Shown here one piece after another: positions 12,501-26,100 of a stretch of 64,000 bases of DNA. Position numbers and translations under genes: made by a program. Below the pieces are notes generated by a model. The model had not been told where the DNA came from. It was given only the letters and a program-made list of their open reading frames with translations, and did not search any database. The stretch covers positions 161,271 to 225,270 of the forward strand of contig MNCI01007710.1 in the NCBI GenBank assembly GCA_015680685.1, read 5' to 3'. Source of the DNA: Gnetum montanum (Eukaryota > Streptophyta > Gnetopsida > Gnetales > Gnetaceae). The number at the start of each line of letters is the position of its first letter. Within the stretch, counting starts at the first letter, position 1.

Positions 12501-13800
12501 ATCAAGGAATAAAATAGAAAAACTTCAAATTCAATTTCTATTGAATAAATTCAAAGTCAAAACCCAAGCCCTATATGTAATAAGTCTATTAAGAGCTACT
12601 ATCTTGTTATTAGAAGTTGAGGCTGAAGAAAATCCATGACTATAAAAATAGGGTATCATAAATTTAGATGCACTAATGAATTAAGAACAAGCTTCAAATA
12701 TTGTTAGAACAGAATGCTTTTGAAGATATAACAAAATAAATCACAAACAAAAAGAAGCTACAATTTGTTTTGAAAATATATATTAGAACTTGTATCGATT
12801 GTAAAACAAAATATTTACATGCAACTATTTTTTTAATAGAAAAGTCCATATTATTTAATAGTAAATCTTAAAAAAAAAACCAATGACAAGAAGCCATAAA
12901 GAAATAATCGTTAGTTGTTGTCACAAGCACAAAACCAACATCCAAGACCACACAAATACTTTATATAAACAAAGGATAACAATACCCTAACAACATAATG
13001 ACAAGCAATAAACAAGAGACGTAGAACCAATCAAGCAATGTCTACATATTTATTTCCCTATTTTAAACAGCTTCAAGAAATTTGAAATAATCTTAACCCT
13101 ATGTATCAAGAGGTGAAAGGCTTGAAACAATTCTTCAAATTCTCATCATGCCCTTGCAAGAAGATTTCCCTACTATCATCTTCCTCAAAATCTTCAAGTG
13201 CTTTTTGCAACAATTTAAATCTTTGAAGATTGTCTCCCTTGTCAAGATGTCTATTCCTATATTTAGTTAAGAGAAGAAAATGAGATCCCACCACTTTTAA
13301 GTTGAAATTAGAAAATTGAAATTTGCATAATAATAATAGAATAAACCAATTGTGGATACAACAAATTGTAAAAAATGAGCTTAAAAAAAATTACAAGTTA
13401 TTAAATTATCAATGTTAATTCTAAGTCGGAGAAGTGTTCAAACTATATAGGAATATTTAGCACATCTCCTATCCTCAACATACTAGTAATGTATTTTGTG
13501 GAAACTGATTTATCCTACAAAAACTTCAAATTTTCGTTAGTTAACAAAACCATCCCAAGGCTCAAGGTTCATTCCCATACCAAAGCTAGTTCTCTCTCGT
13601 ACTCGGATATTTATTCCTTGTAGCACCGTGACCCGACAATTTTGGTCTTTTGTTTGATATGGTTTGTCATTAATGCCTTAAAAAAAGAATACATTGTTCG
13701 CAACCCAATGACATGGAAACCACCCATTTAAAAAGCAAATTTCACTTTAGCAAACAATTGAATCCCATAAATATGTTTGACGTAAAACACATGCAAATAA
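12501..13800. other. AT-rich intergenic DNA
   Basis: Nothing supported. A 62-codon minus-strand open frame at 13106-13294 encodes a hydrophilic, Asp/Glu/Lys-rich peptide that I do not recognise. It could be a remnant exon or chance. Confidence 0.3.
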
Positions 13801-13819
13801 GTCTACCCGATGTTATTTA

Positions 13820-14160
13820 AACATCGCTTTAATAAACAAAAAAACAATTTTCAAGCCATATATACAGAGACAAATCAAGTAGATGGTATAGCAAATTTTC
13901 ACCTGGACGTCCATTTTCCCATATAATCATCATGATCAAGGAGGACTCAATTATGACCTTGGATAAAGCTGAGTTGCTTTTGGCACGCACATATCTACAT
14001 TTCCAGCTTACACCACATGAATAGTAGGAATATATCAGTTGAAAAGTATACACTTCGGCAGAGCATAACCATAGAAATAACGCTTCCAGTATTCTTTTTT
14101 ACTTTTGAAACTATACTTTCACATAACTTTCACACTAGGAGGGGCACGGTTACACCAGTG
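13820..14160 (-). other. Probable 3' UTR of the F-box/LysM gene
   Basis: Sequence just downstream of the TAA. An AT-rich stretch with TTTATTAAAG (minus strand, near 13830) could serve as a poly(A) region. The end is not determined. Confidence 0.3.
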
Positions 14161-17100
14161 TTACAACACTCTGTGCCTTTGTGCCCAATCAAAATCATCA
14201 GAAAATTGTTGAAGTGCCAATCTGATATCACCATTGGAGATGGAAAGGTAGTATTCAGCAGTTTCATCATCTGCTTGTAAACTTCTCTTCATAGATTGTA
14301 GCAACCGTTTCCTAGCTTTCTCCGACAAATTATTTGGCACATGGCTTGATTTGGCATTAGGTACACCATCGGGGTACAGAACAGCTACTTCTCTCTTTGC
14401 ATAAACGTCGAGTTCAATATAGCATGTTTCATTAATAAGTATATTGGGATTGCTGATAGGAATCAAAACCCTCTCTCTTGAATAGATTCCATGGTCACTC
14501 ATCATGTTATTGAGTCTTCTAATATCTGTCGCCTGTAAATCATGTTTCATTGCAATTAGCACAAACTAATGCACAAGATATAAAGTTGTAGACGCAATAA
14601 TACACCAATACAAGACCTTTCATCTCATTGGCACAACCAAAAAATAGTTAAATCATAGTTTTTGTTTTTTAAACAGTATGACAACAGTACACATGGATAT
14701 TCAAGAATTGGAAATTATCATTAATTTGACTTTTAACATAGATGAATGGCAAAAAAGAACTTGTATAGCTGATGCCATATAGGTAAGATAAGGCTTGGAT
14801 GATGAAGATGATGATCTTAGGACAAATGTATCAAATGTCAGAGTTAAAAATTATTCCAAACAAGCGAATGAAAGACTTATAGGATGAACAATGTTGCACA
14901 ACGCTTAGCTTTTCTGATACTTGAAAATTTTCATAAAAGCTAAGTTCGACAACACTTTATAATTTCCAGACAAAATTGCCAATTCCAAAACAAATTGCTA
15001 GTCAAGCTCAAGCCTTGCAATCAAAGAATTAGGAAACCCGTTAACTGCATCATATTGTTGCAGGGAAAGAAACTTATATTAACCCTTCAATGTGAAATCT
15101 GAAACACATTAGAATTTAAAAGCTGTCCCCAAAGGAAACCTGCCTCATGCAGAGCAGAAACAATTTTGATATGCAGAACGGATGAAATTAAAGAAACTAG
15201 TCAGCAGCCCAATATCATGGCTAAACTAGCAATACCTAGGATCTAGAATAAACAATGAGAAGAAAAATGGAAAGTGAGCATTGACCAGCACATAAAAAGG
15301 CTCACACTTTAAGTGCACAAATAATATAGCAATAGTTTAGACAGAGAATAAAAATTCACTACAAAATCAACACTAGCAGAATTATTCAAGAACTCCAAGA
15401 CTCGATCTTGCAATGTACAATATAAATATCTGAAAACAAACTCTGGAAACTATGATGCACAATCCTTCCTTAATAACTAAAATATGATTGTCAAGCAAAT
15501 TATTTAGTTGTTTTTGAAACAATTGACAACGCAGCCTTTAGTTGTCATACTAAAATATAATATGGGAATACATAATTTAAATATATTCAATAAATTTCTC
15601 TAAAATAAGATGTAAATTCCTATAACTCTTCTTCAAGTTCTACAATGCTCAGATTAGAAAATTTGTTGCAATATGATCTTAACTTAGATGACAAAATTGA
15701 AATACTACAAGACGTCACTTCTGATCAGGTGTCGGACTATTTAGAAAATGGGAGGAGCAAACGAGGTTGCGAGCACCAGTGGGGGAGTGGGTGATGGCAG
15801 ACAAGATGGTGCAGGGGGAGCTGTTGGCTCTGGTGGGAGTGGGCATGTGCAGGTGGACACGGGAGGGGAAGGTGGTGGACATGGATCGATTTAGGCACTG
15901 GGGGAGGGCCCTAGGATGGGAGGGCCTAATGAAAGGAGGTGGAAACCAGGAGCAAGAGAAATTGAAACCTGCTACTGGCAAGAAGGTCACTTACAGTTGC
16001 AGATGAAAGGCTGGTCCGAGGAGGAGATATAAAGGATGGAATGCAGCCTCATCAGTAAATTTGTTTCCAAGGGAGTCAAGCCTAGACTAGATCTCATTGC
16101 AAAATGGATGCAAACCACGTGGAAAGTAGGGGATGTTGGGGTTTGGTGCCTGTCGGGTGACTTGCTCTTGTTTATCTTCTGGTCTGTGGAGGAGCGTGAC
16201 CGGGTTTTGACTGGGGGGCCTAGGTCTATGGGGCGCAAGGCCTTGCATTGACCCCATGGAGACCAAGGGCACACAAAGAAGAAGACTTGTTTGCTTGAGC
16301 ATCAATTTGGATTAGAGCGTTTGGGATCCCATGGGAGATGTGGACATCAGAGTTCCTCGAAGCTTTTGTAGGCATGTTTAGGGACTTTATTACTTTAGAT
16401 TGCTTCACTGACTCCATAACAAGAATTGGTTTCGCATGCTTTTGTGTCTAGCGGCCTCTTTTGTCGAAAGACCTAGTCAAGGAGGTTTCGCTAGAGTTTC
16501 CTGATGGCAAAGAAACCATCAGAATTGAATACGAGAACTTGGAGGAACCCACTCCACCGTTACAGGGTGGGAAGGGTTGTGCGACTTGTGGAAAGGCTGG
16601 ACATCTAGCCGCAAACTGCAAAGTGAGGCAGAGACCTGAAGATGTAGCAAAACCCAAGGGTAGGCAAGGAGATGCACCAAGATGGTTTCAAATCCAAAAG
16701 GGGCAGTTCCCACAAAGGAGGCAGTACCTCTAAAAACAATGGAGGAAATGCAATCTGGGGGAACCAAGACTACAAGAGAGCCAAAGAAGGAAGGAGAGCT
16801 TGAGAATGTGATCACAGGAGGGCTTAAGGAGGAGGCCTCTTTATTGTGGACACCCTACACACCGATAGGGTCCAAGAGCATGGGGGACTTGTTGATGCTA
16901 AAGCTCCCACCATTAGGGCATTGGATGTCTATTGTTCATGGATCTTCCAGACCGTTGATGTCAGAAGTTTGAGGGGAGATTGTTCAAACTCTGCCTAGAG
17001 GAGCTCAGATCGGCAGGCCCAACACACCTATTGCAAGAAGCAAACAAACATAGTTGGAAATAGATTTGGGGATTCATAGAACCTTGAGGGAGGCTTTCGG

Positions 17101-20100
17101 GAACTAGTCATTGGGTTGCCCATGAAGATCCTTTCTTGGAATTGTAGGTGCCAAGGTACACCCTACAAAACAAATACCCAAGGATAGTGTTAGGTGTGAG
17201 GGTTGTGTTGTAGTTTGCTTACAAGAGACAAAACTACAGCAGCTGGAGTCTAGCTTGTTGAAATGGTACAGTTGGAGTGCGCAGTTGATTCCCTGAAGTG
17301 GCAAAGCTAGGGGCCTTGTGTTCCTGGCTCAAACATCATTGGTGCCAGTGGACAAGTCCTGCTGGAGTCAAACGGTTCATTTGGCTCAAGAGAACATCTG
17401 GCTTACAAACATGTATGGGGCACAAAACTGGGAGGTTTGGTTACAAGAACTCTGGAGAACTACGTTGGTGGTACCAGACAAAGAGCACTAGATTTTGATT
17501 GGAAACTTTAATCAACACCGTTACCCATGGGAAAAGACGGGAGGAGATAACAATATTCCTCTAGGCAACTAGGAGTCATCGGAGTTTCTTCAACCGCATA
17601 GCCTAGTAGATATGTAGGTGGAAGGCTGCAAGTTCACTTGGAGCAATAGGAGGAAAGGGAATGAGCATGTGCAGTCGAGGATAGATCGTGTCTGGGTGAG
17701 TACAGGGTTAGTTCTTAGCTACAATATTCATGTGACAGGCAAGGAGCAACTAGCCTCCGATCATCACTCCCTTTCATGCGATCTGCAGGTGGCACGTGGC
17801 TTGGCACCCAAGCCTTTTAGCTTTGAGCGTACATGGCTTTCTAAACCTTGGTTGAGCCCACTTGTGTAGAATATCTAGCAAGGGTATTCTATAGAGGTGG
17901 AACCAAGAAATTTTCTCAAACACGGCTTGCGAATGATCAAGGGCCAAATCAAGAATAGAGCCATGGCAAATAAATATGGGTTTCGGGCTTTCCACTCCTA
18001 GTTGATGCATCGTCTTATTGTCGTTTAGGCAATGTAGGACCTGGATGAAGACCTTCACGCTAAAGGACAAACACTACTGAGGGAGTTGCAGGATCTCTCT
18101 TTGGAGGAGGAAATATACTAGCAACAACGTGCTAGAATCACCTAGCTCATGAAGGGGGATTAAAATACAAAGTTTTTCTTTGCTTCCGCAAAGGGTCGTG
18201 GATAGGAGAAGAACAAGCTCAGACTTGTTCAGGAAGGGGTCATGCTGGCGGATGAGGAGAAGATTGCAAATATGGTGTAGCAATATTGGGGGAGATTTGG
18301 TGGGCAAAAGAGACAAGTCATGTATCTATGCTGATACAACAAGTGCTAGGACTCGTGGACAACTAGGCACTGCTTCATCCGTTCACAATGCAGGAGCTGG
18401 CCACTGCCACACAGACGATAAAGAACAACAAGGCACCTGGACTTGATAGATGGCCAATAGAATTTTTCCGAGAACACATGGGCCTAATGGGTGCGAATAT
18501 TCTAGATGCTTTTAACCACATGCTACACTGGCAAGAGGTAAGAAGTGAAATTAATTGTTCACATATTGTCTTGATTCCAAAAACTCAAATGCCATCTTCT
18601 CTAGCGCACTTTTGGCCGATTGGGATGTGTAACACTCTCCTTAGACTTTTCACAAAGATGCTAGTCCAACAACTGGCACCATTGATGCCTCAGCTGGTTA
18701 GCTAGAATCAAGCGGGCTTTCTGAAGGGTCATTTCCTTCAAGACCAGGTAATCCTAATGCAAGAAGTTCTGCACTTGTTTCAAACGTCTAGGTTCCCTAG
18801 TATGTGTGTAAAACTAGACATCATGAAGGCATACGACACTGTAAGCTAGACAATGCTGACAGAAATAATGTTGCGGAAAGGCTTTGCACCAGATTTTGTG
18901 CATCTATGCTTGCAAATTCAACCGTCAAGATAGTACTCTTTCAACATTGAGGGGAGGCTTTGGGGTTTTGATGCACCTAGGTAGGGCCTGCGTCAAGGAG
19001 ACCCCCTATCACCTCTACTTTTTATTCTAATAATGGATCTGTTGCAAGGGTACTGCAAGATGAGGGACTTCAAGGTGTGTCGATGGCTGGGGTGCATTGC
19101 ATCGCAGAGCACTACACCGATGACACTATTGTTTTTACACGTGGTCGTGCCTCAAGCAATGGCCCTCCAAAAAATGTTGGAGCGGGACTTGCGGTTAATA
19201 AGGCAAAGTCCAACTACACCTAATCAACATGGACACACAGGTGAATGGCTGAATCTATCAAGTCTTAGGTATCTTGCCTAGGATGGTGCAAGACTCCCAT
19301 CTTGGGATGCCAATCTTTGATTAGCATAGGAGACCAACATGGAATGCGCTGATTCAAAAATTAGAAACAAAGATTGTGCACTAGACAAACCAATTTCTAT
19401 CAAGAAAGGGTAAAATAATTCTCACATCATCTATTCTAATGGTGGTGGCAAGATTTATGGCCTCCATGACGCAACCGCTTGAGGGAGTGACCCAAAAAAT
19501 CAACAAGATTATAAGGTGGTTAGTCTGGTTGAGAGGCAAAGGAAGAAAACTGCACCTAGTGTGCTGGGAAAATATAGCAAAGCCAAAAAATGTAGGGGGA
19601 ATCGATCTTCTGAGTTTCAAGGAAGAGGTCCTGCTGGGGATGCAAAGGCTTGCCAACCGACTGATGGCACCCAAGGGACGGCATGCCCAATGGATGAACA
19701 TTATTAGATGGAAATACCAATTATGGAAGGTTGATTTCGGAGGTTCGCAATTTTGGCGAGAGCTATGTCGACATGCTAATCAAATGAGGGAGTGCAGACT
19801 ACTAGGCACGACCCCTAAAAAGGTAATCCAAAATCATTTTTGCTGACCCTTGGGTGGAGGACTATATGGCAGGGCTGGCTACCTAACAAAATCAAGGTTT
19901 TCATATGGCTGGTTGCCACAAGGTGCTATCGGTGAGAGGTTTCCTACGGGAGAGAGGTCTGGATATCAACCCCCAATGGCCCCTATGCATGGAGAATACA
20001 AAAACAATTAATCATTTAATTTACTGATGTCCATACATGCTTGACACTTGGCAGGCCACAAAACTTAGACTACCTACTAGATTTCACAGGGATAATAAGG

Positions 20101-23100
20101 AAACAACAGTGCTATGGGCAACATGGAAGCATTGCAACCACTTGATTTTCAAGGGGCAACAATTGCCATCATCAGTTGTTGCCACTAGGGGACTTAAGTT
20201 GTGGGAAGAAGTAATGCATGGTATGGGGTTCCTACGGTATCAACAACCAGTGGTAAAAACGTGCAAAGACGATAGAGAGTTGTGGGTACTGGTGCAGAGG
20301 TCTAGCTAGGCGGATTTGCTGCCCCGGGTCAATGGGGTGCCAAATCTGGTGAATGACACTTTCTTTGAGCATTGGGTTGGGGAGAAAACAACATTTCGAG
20401 GACGAAGGATCCTGTTGACTGAGGGGTGGTTGCGGCATTGGGTGTTCCAACTGAGGGTGAGGAGTTTCAATTGGTGCTTCATAGTTACGAGTACGCATAT
20501 CAATTCTTCAAAAGCCCTATACCAAAAACGACCAATGACCATGTACCTCGGACTGTGCTGCCGTCGTTATGGTAGAAGGTAGTAGCCCTTGTTGACACGT
20601 TCTTGGTGCAATTCGGCACAATGTCGAAGTTGCTAGGAGTGCACTTCACGCTTATGCACTGCTTTAGGCGGGGACTACGGGTTAACATACCACGTTTTCT
20701 CCTAAATTCTTTGTAGCAACAAAGATTGGGAAGGCATGTAGGGCTTATCTTGGCACTTTCGTGACATGGGACAAAGGTCTTGGTGACAGTACATCCGATG
20801 CCTTTGCTAGTTTATCGAAGGCAAAGGTTTTGGGACAATCATGGGGTTGCTGTGTTTGCTTCCGAGCTGCCCAAGGAGCGGGATGGGGCAGCAAGTTCCT
20901 CGACGGCTCCAAGGGGAAGTGAATAGGCGTCAATGATGCTAATGGAGGTCAAGAAGGCGTGCAGGGCAGCAGAAAAATAGGCTCAAGAGGAGGAGAGGCA
21001 ACTTTGTGAGGATGGTTGGAACACCTATGAGGAGGTTCTGCAAACAGCAATTGATCTAGTTGCTAGACACAAGGAAGAATGGTAGGATTTGTCTCATAAA
21101 AACTAGCAAAGACGAGAGTTGATTCAACAGTTGCTACGACACGATAGTCCATGGTTGGGGGATGAAGGGGGAATGCAATTAGGCATGGAAAATTCGCAGC
21201 AGGACACAGCAAAAGGCTAGGATCAGGTGGGAACGATGCTGGGGGATGTGGTTGGTCACCATGGCCAGGATTAGCCATGACTGCGACTTCCTTTGGTTGC
21301 GGAGGACTAGAGGGATGGCTGTTGGTCGCTGCCCTAGAGGGTTTGCTGGGGGGTGGGAGGCTTGAGTTGCGCTACGTTTCAATGTTTGCAGTAGGTTGTA
21401 TTGGCTTTGCGCTTTTTTGCAATTGACTACAATATTTGAGAGTGTCTGGAAACCATCTTTTTCTTTGGGTTTCTAGGGTTTTGGGGTTCGATTTTGATTT
21501 TATTGTGGGCTGACACTTGCAACTTCTATGGTGTCAACACACAAAATGGTGGTTGTCGGATGCCCTTTTCCTGGTTGTACAAATTTTCTGCTTTTTCTTT
21601 AATAAAGCCTGAACTATTCTCAAAAAAATTAGATGACAAAATTCTACCATTTGCATTTGTCGATTTTGAAAATCATGGATTTAGAATGCATGAAGTTGAT
21701 GGAGGACATCAATTCACTACTACAATTTGCAAGTGTTTGTGACGTTGCAATTGCAAATACATATTTCAAGAAGAGGACAGAATATTTAATTACTTATAAG
21801 AATGGTATGGATAAAACATAAATTGATTATTTCTTGCTATGCAAAAGAGACTGAGCCATGTGCAAAGACTGCAAGGTCATACCTAAAGAATGCATTGCAA
21901 CTCAAAATCAATTAATGGTCATGGATTTAGCTATACAAAGTTTCAAAGGTAGCACGAGAAAAGGGACTAAATATATAAAATGGTGGAATTTGAAGGAAGA
22001 TAACATCACCTTGTTCAAAAAGCAATTGCTTCACAAAGGCACTTGGAATTGGGATTACTCTGCAAATTTAATTTGGGGCCAAATAAAAAGTTGCATTCAA
22101 AAAATTGGAAAGAAAATTTTAGGTGAAACAAAAAGAAAATAATATATCCCAAAGGAGACATGGTGGTGGAGTGATTAAGTGCAAAATGTTATACAAAATA
22201 AGAAAAAAATGCTTTACGAAATCACAACAAAGTGGTAGCCAAGAAGGTAAGCTTATATACAAAATAACAAATAAAAAGGCAATTGTAGGAATAGCCAAAG
22301 CATAAGGCCTTAGATACCTTTTATGAGAAATTAAAAACAAATGAAGAAAAAATTATATTTATAAATTAGCAAGAATCAAAAACAAGAAATGTACGGACAC
22401 TGATCATGTCAAATGCATCAAAGAAGTAGATATAAGAATTTTGGTAAAAGATAATGAAATTTTGGATAAGGGGAAAATTTATTTTCAAGAATTATTAAAT
22501 AAAGTATTCCCAAGAGATGACATCCAAGAAGAATAACAAAATTTTGGTTTGGTTAATGAATTTTTTGTCTCTAAGGTAAAGACAACCTTATCAAAGATGA
22601 AAAATGGAAAAGTTGTTGAACCAAATAACATTCCTATAGAAGCTTTGAAAGCATTAGGAAATACAACTGTTTCTTAGTTAACATAATTATTTAACAAAAT
22701 TTTGAAGGATGGAAAAATGCCCAACAATTAGAGAAAAAGCTTTGTTGTTCTCATTTAAAAAATTAAATGAGATATCCAAAATTGTGCAAACTATAAAGGG
22801 ATCAAGCTCATGAGCCACACTATGAAGCTTTGGGAGAAAGTCATAGAGCATCATCTTAGACTTGAATCAACAGTGTCAGAGAATCAACTTGGATTTATGC
22901 CAAGGAGAACTACTATAGAGGCTATTTTCTTGATACGACAATTGATGAAGAAGTTTAGAAAACATAGAAAAAATCCACATATGATCTTTATTCACTTGGA
23001 AAAAGCATATGATAAGGTGCCTAAAGATATTATTTGGTAGGCCTTACAAAGGAAAAACATCTCTGATAAATATATTAAAGTGATTCAAAACATGTATGAA

Positions 23101-26100
23101 GAAACTCTCCCTAAAATTAGAACAACTTGTGGAACAACATCTGATTTTTCAGTCACCATAGGGCTACATCAAGAGTTTCCACTTAGCCCATACATTTTTG
23201 CCATTATTATGGACAAATTAAGAAAGAACATACAAGATAAAATCCCTTGGTGTATGTTTTTTGCAAATGATATTGTGTTGGTGGATATAGCTCGAGAAAA
23301 TATTGCTTTTAAAATAAAAAGTAGAGACATAGTCTAGAATTAAAAGGTTTAAAAATTAATGGAAGTAAGACTGAATATATGGAATGCAATTTTAATAACA
23401 GCATAAACAACGGTAAAATAGAAGTGAAAATTCAAGGCAAAAAGTCCCTCACTGCAAATAGTTCCTCTACCTAGAATCAATCCTCTAATCAGATGGTGAA
23501 ATTGATAAAGATATAAGAAAATTGAGACAGGATGGCCAAAACAGAGGTATGCTAGTGGTGTTCTATATGATAAAAGTATAGCAATAAAATTGACGGGAAA
23601 ACTTTACATGAAAGCAATTATAAATGTTATCTTATATGGCATTGAATGTTGGGCAACACAAAAGAGGCATGAACAACAAATCAGTATGGCAGAAATACAA
23701 ATGCTTTGATGGATGTTGAATGTTACTAGAAGAGATAAACTACATAATACAGACATCAAAGGAAGAGTTCAAGTGGCTTCTATTTTAGATAAGTGGCTTA
23801 AATGGTTTGGACATGCCCAAAGAAGATCAGACAATGAACCTATAAACAAAGGTTGCTACATCACTGTTCCAGGAAAGCCACCAAACGGAAGACAAAGGAA
23901 AACATGAGAAAAAACGATTGAAGATTATTTGAAGAGATTGCAAATAAACAAAGATCTAGCTCTTGATAGAGGCAAATGGTGAAAAAGAAGTCATGTAGCC
24001 AACCCTATTTTGTTGGGAGGCTACGCTGATGATGATAACGAAGTTGATGATATACCAAATTTTTTAATGAAACACAGGGCTACAGGATGATTTATACTAG
24101 GGCTGTATTGAATTTCACCTGATCATTTATTCCCTATTTAGATCTGTGTAGTTGGGGTTTAGCAGATTCCTGTTTACATGCATCTGCAATCATGATCCAT
24201 TTTACTCCATCAGTGATCATACGCCTTACCCAAGCATACAGCTTTAGCAACGGTGAGTTTGGATGCACAGCAAAAACAGGAGGAACATGACAAGTAAAAA
24301 GATAAAATACAGCACACAAAGTTGAGAGTATCCAGCAAAACTGCAATATTGGGTATCAACAAGCAATGCTATTCATGTACTCATAGCACTATCATGGACT
24401 TATCCAGATAATCCTAAAAGATGCCACGCCTCCCTTGTACTCCAACCTAATTCCTTTTATTTAAACCAACTAAATACCTATTGCTTTTCTCATAACTTCA
24501 TACAAATTTATTGTGAAGGCCTTGGTGTGAAAGTTCAATATAATTTTAATGATGTTGATGTAGCTCTGGAAAGCACTGAACAATGTATTTTCAACAAGAT
24601 ATTGCTTCAAGCAACAAAAACTATAAATAATGAATTGAAACATCTTGCAGGAAAAAACAATATGAAAGCTATGGATGGTCCAAGATTATGGAAAACTTCT
24701 GATCAAATAGCCTCTCAATGTTTGGTAGCCATCTGCATATACAGGAGCTTTGATATGTTTTGTTTATCACGTTAAAATGCCTTTCAAAGATAATTCAGGA
24801 AAAATTATAAACAGGTATTCAAGCAGAATTAAATCTCCATCACTCAAGCAATAAAGCTATACTTTTCCTCTTAACCTATTTAATTTGGGTGCAGAGTTTT
24901 TTAACCATGGGCAGTATGATACCATATATTCTAGACAGTCTCTTAGCATACCTTCGTATATGAGATTCAGCCAAGTAACAGATTAACATAAATTTTCCTC
25001 ACAATTTCTTGTTGATGTCTAAGAGTCCACCCATTATATTTATAAAATTGTTTAGTTTTACTTAATTTTATAGAGGTTTACCCAAATAAATCTTTAGATT
25101 CAGGTTGGGTCCCCCATTTTTTTTTTATTCAGATTTCACTAGTGGATGTGTAATCTACTGAGATTTATGAATTCATAAACTCAGCATCTCCACCGATTCA
25201 ATGTCTTCAGGCTCATCCAACCAAACAGAACCTAAGAGAAGCTCAAGTCATGTTATTCTTTAAATTTTGCAACATTGCAAATTACCAGGATCAAAAATTA
25301 CTTGGCATGTAATCTTTACATTCTGTCTGGCTGACCATTCTGGCTTTAGACTGAACCTAAGGAGATTTCTGGTGGCTGGGAACCTTTTAAAGTTTTGGAC
25401 ATCACCTTATCCTAGTGCAACTCTTTAAGATTATTGATCATATTATCTTGAAAAATCGAATGAGTGCAACTCTTTAAGATTATTGATCATATTATCTTGA
25501 AAAATCGAATGAGTGCAACTCTTTAAGATTATTGATCATATTATCTTGAAAAATCGAATGAGTTATTTAAAATGCATGATATACAGTCAATCGATACACC
25601 ACTATTTCTTATTTTAAATTGATTATAGGGTTAAACGTCAAACTAATTAATGGTTATACTGTCCACAGCTAAACTACTCTATGGTTATAAATGTGTAAAC
25701 ACCATTTAGCACAAGCAGTAAAACTGGTCGATCTATAATTAAGCGATCCATTACCTGAACATCAAGCAAGCAATCAAGAGAACTCGGAAATCTTTTAAAA
25801 GAACGCATGGATTTTGAGCTTAAATTTTAATTAAAAACGACTACAACATTCACTTGGAGAGATTGTGGATGCAGATCTTGTAAGATAGTAATTGTGTCTA
25901 ATCCACAAGCATATGTGTTTACATCGCAGGAAGGTGTAGCTGTCAATTGCAAGACATACCATCTCGGCAAACTGCCTCTCTATTTCAGTCAGGACAGAAT
26001 ATATCTAGTTTCAGGAACTACCAAAGGTATGAAGAATAGTGCAGCCAAAACACATCAGGTATGTTGGCTGCTGGATCTTACATTTTTTAAAAAAGCAAAC

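Larger units (their letters stand above)
15699..21628 (+). mobile_element. Complete-length L1-type LINE inside the intron
   Basis: A 5930-bp insertion bounded by perfect 15-bp duplications. It ends with a run of A (21622-21628) preceded by an AATAAA-type signal (21600-21605). It encodes the plant L1 order ORF1 (DUF4283-like and CCHC knuckle), endonuclease, RT and a C-terminal zinc-binding segment. It is GC-richer than the surrounding intron and antisense to the host gene. Many stops and frameshifts show that it is old. It inserted at the 5' edge of the RTE LINE remnant. Confidence 0.9.

Noticed and set aside
15715-16305. Several GC-rich minus-strand frames over the LINE ORF1
   Set aside because: Shadows of the plus-strand ORF1, which has the DUF4283 and knuckle motifs.
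24134-24346. Possible extra exon on the minus strand in the giant intron
   Set aside because: The two exons already join without a gap relative to the family; the peptide has no similarity I recognise.
25414-25560. CRISPR-like array
   Set aside because: Units are directly adjacent without spacers, and the context is a plant intron.
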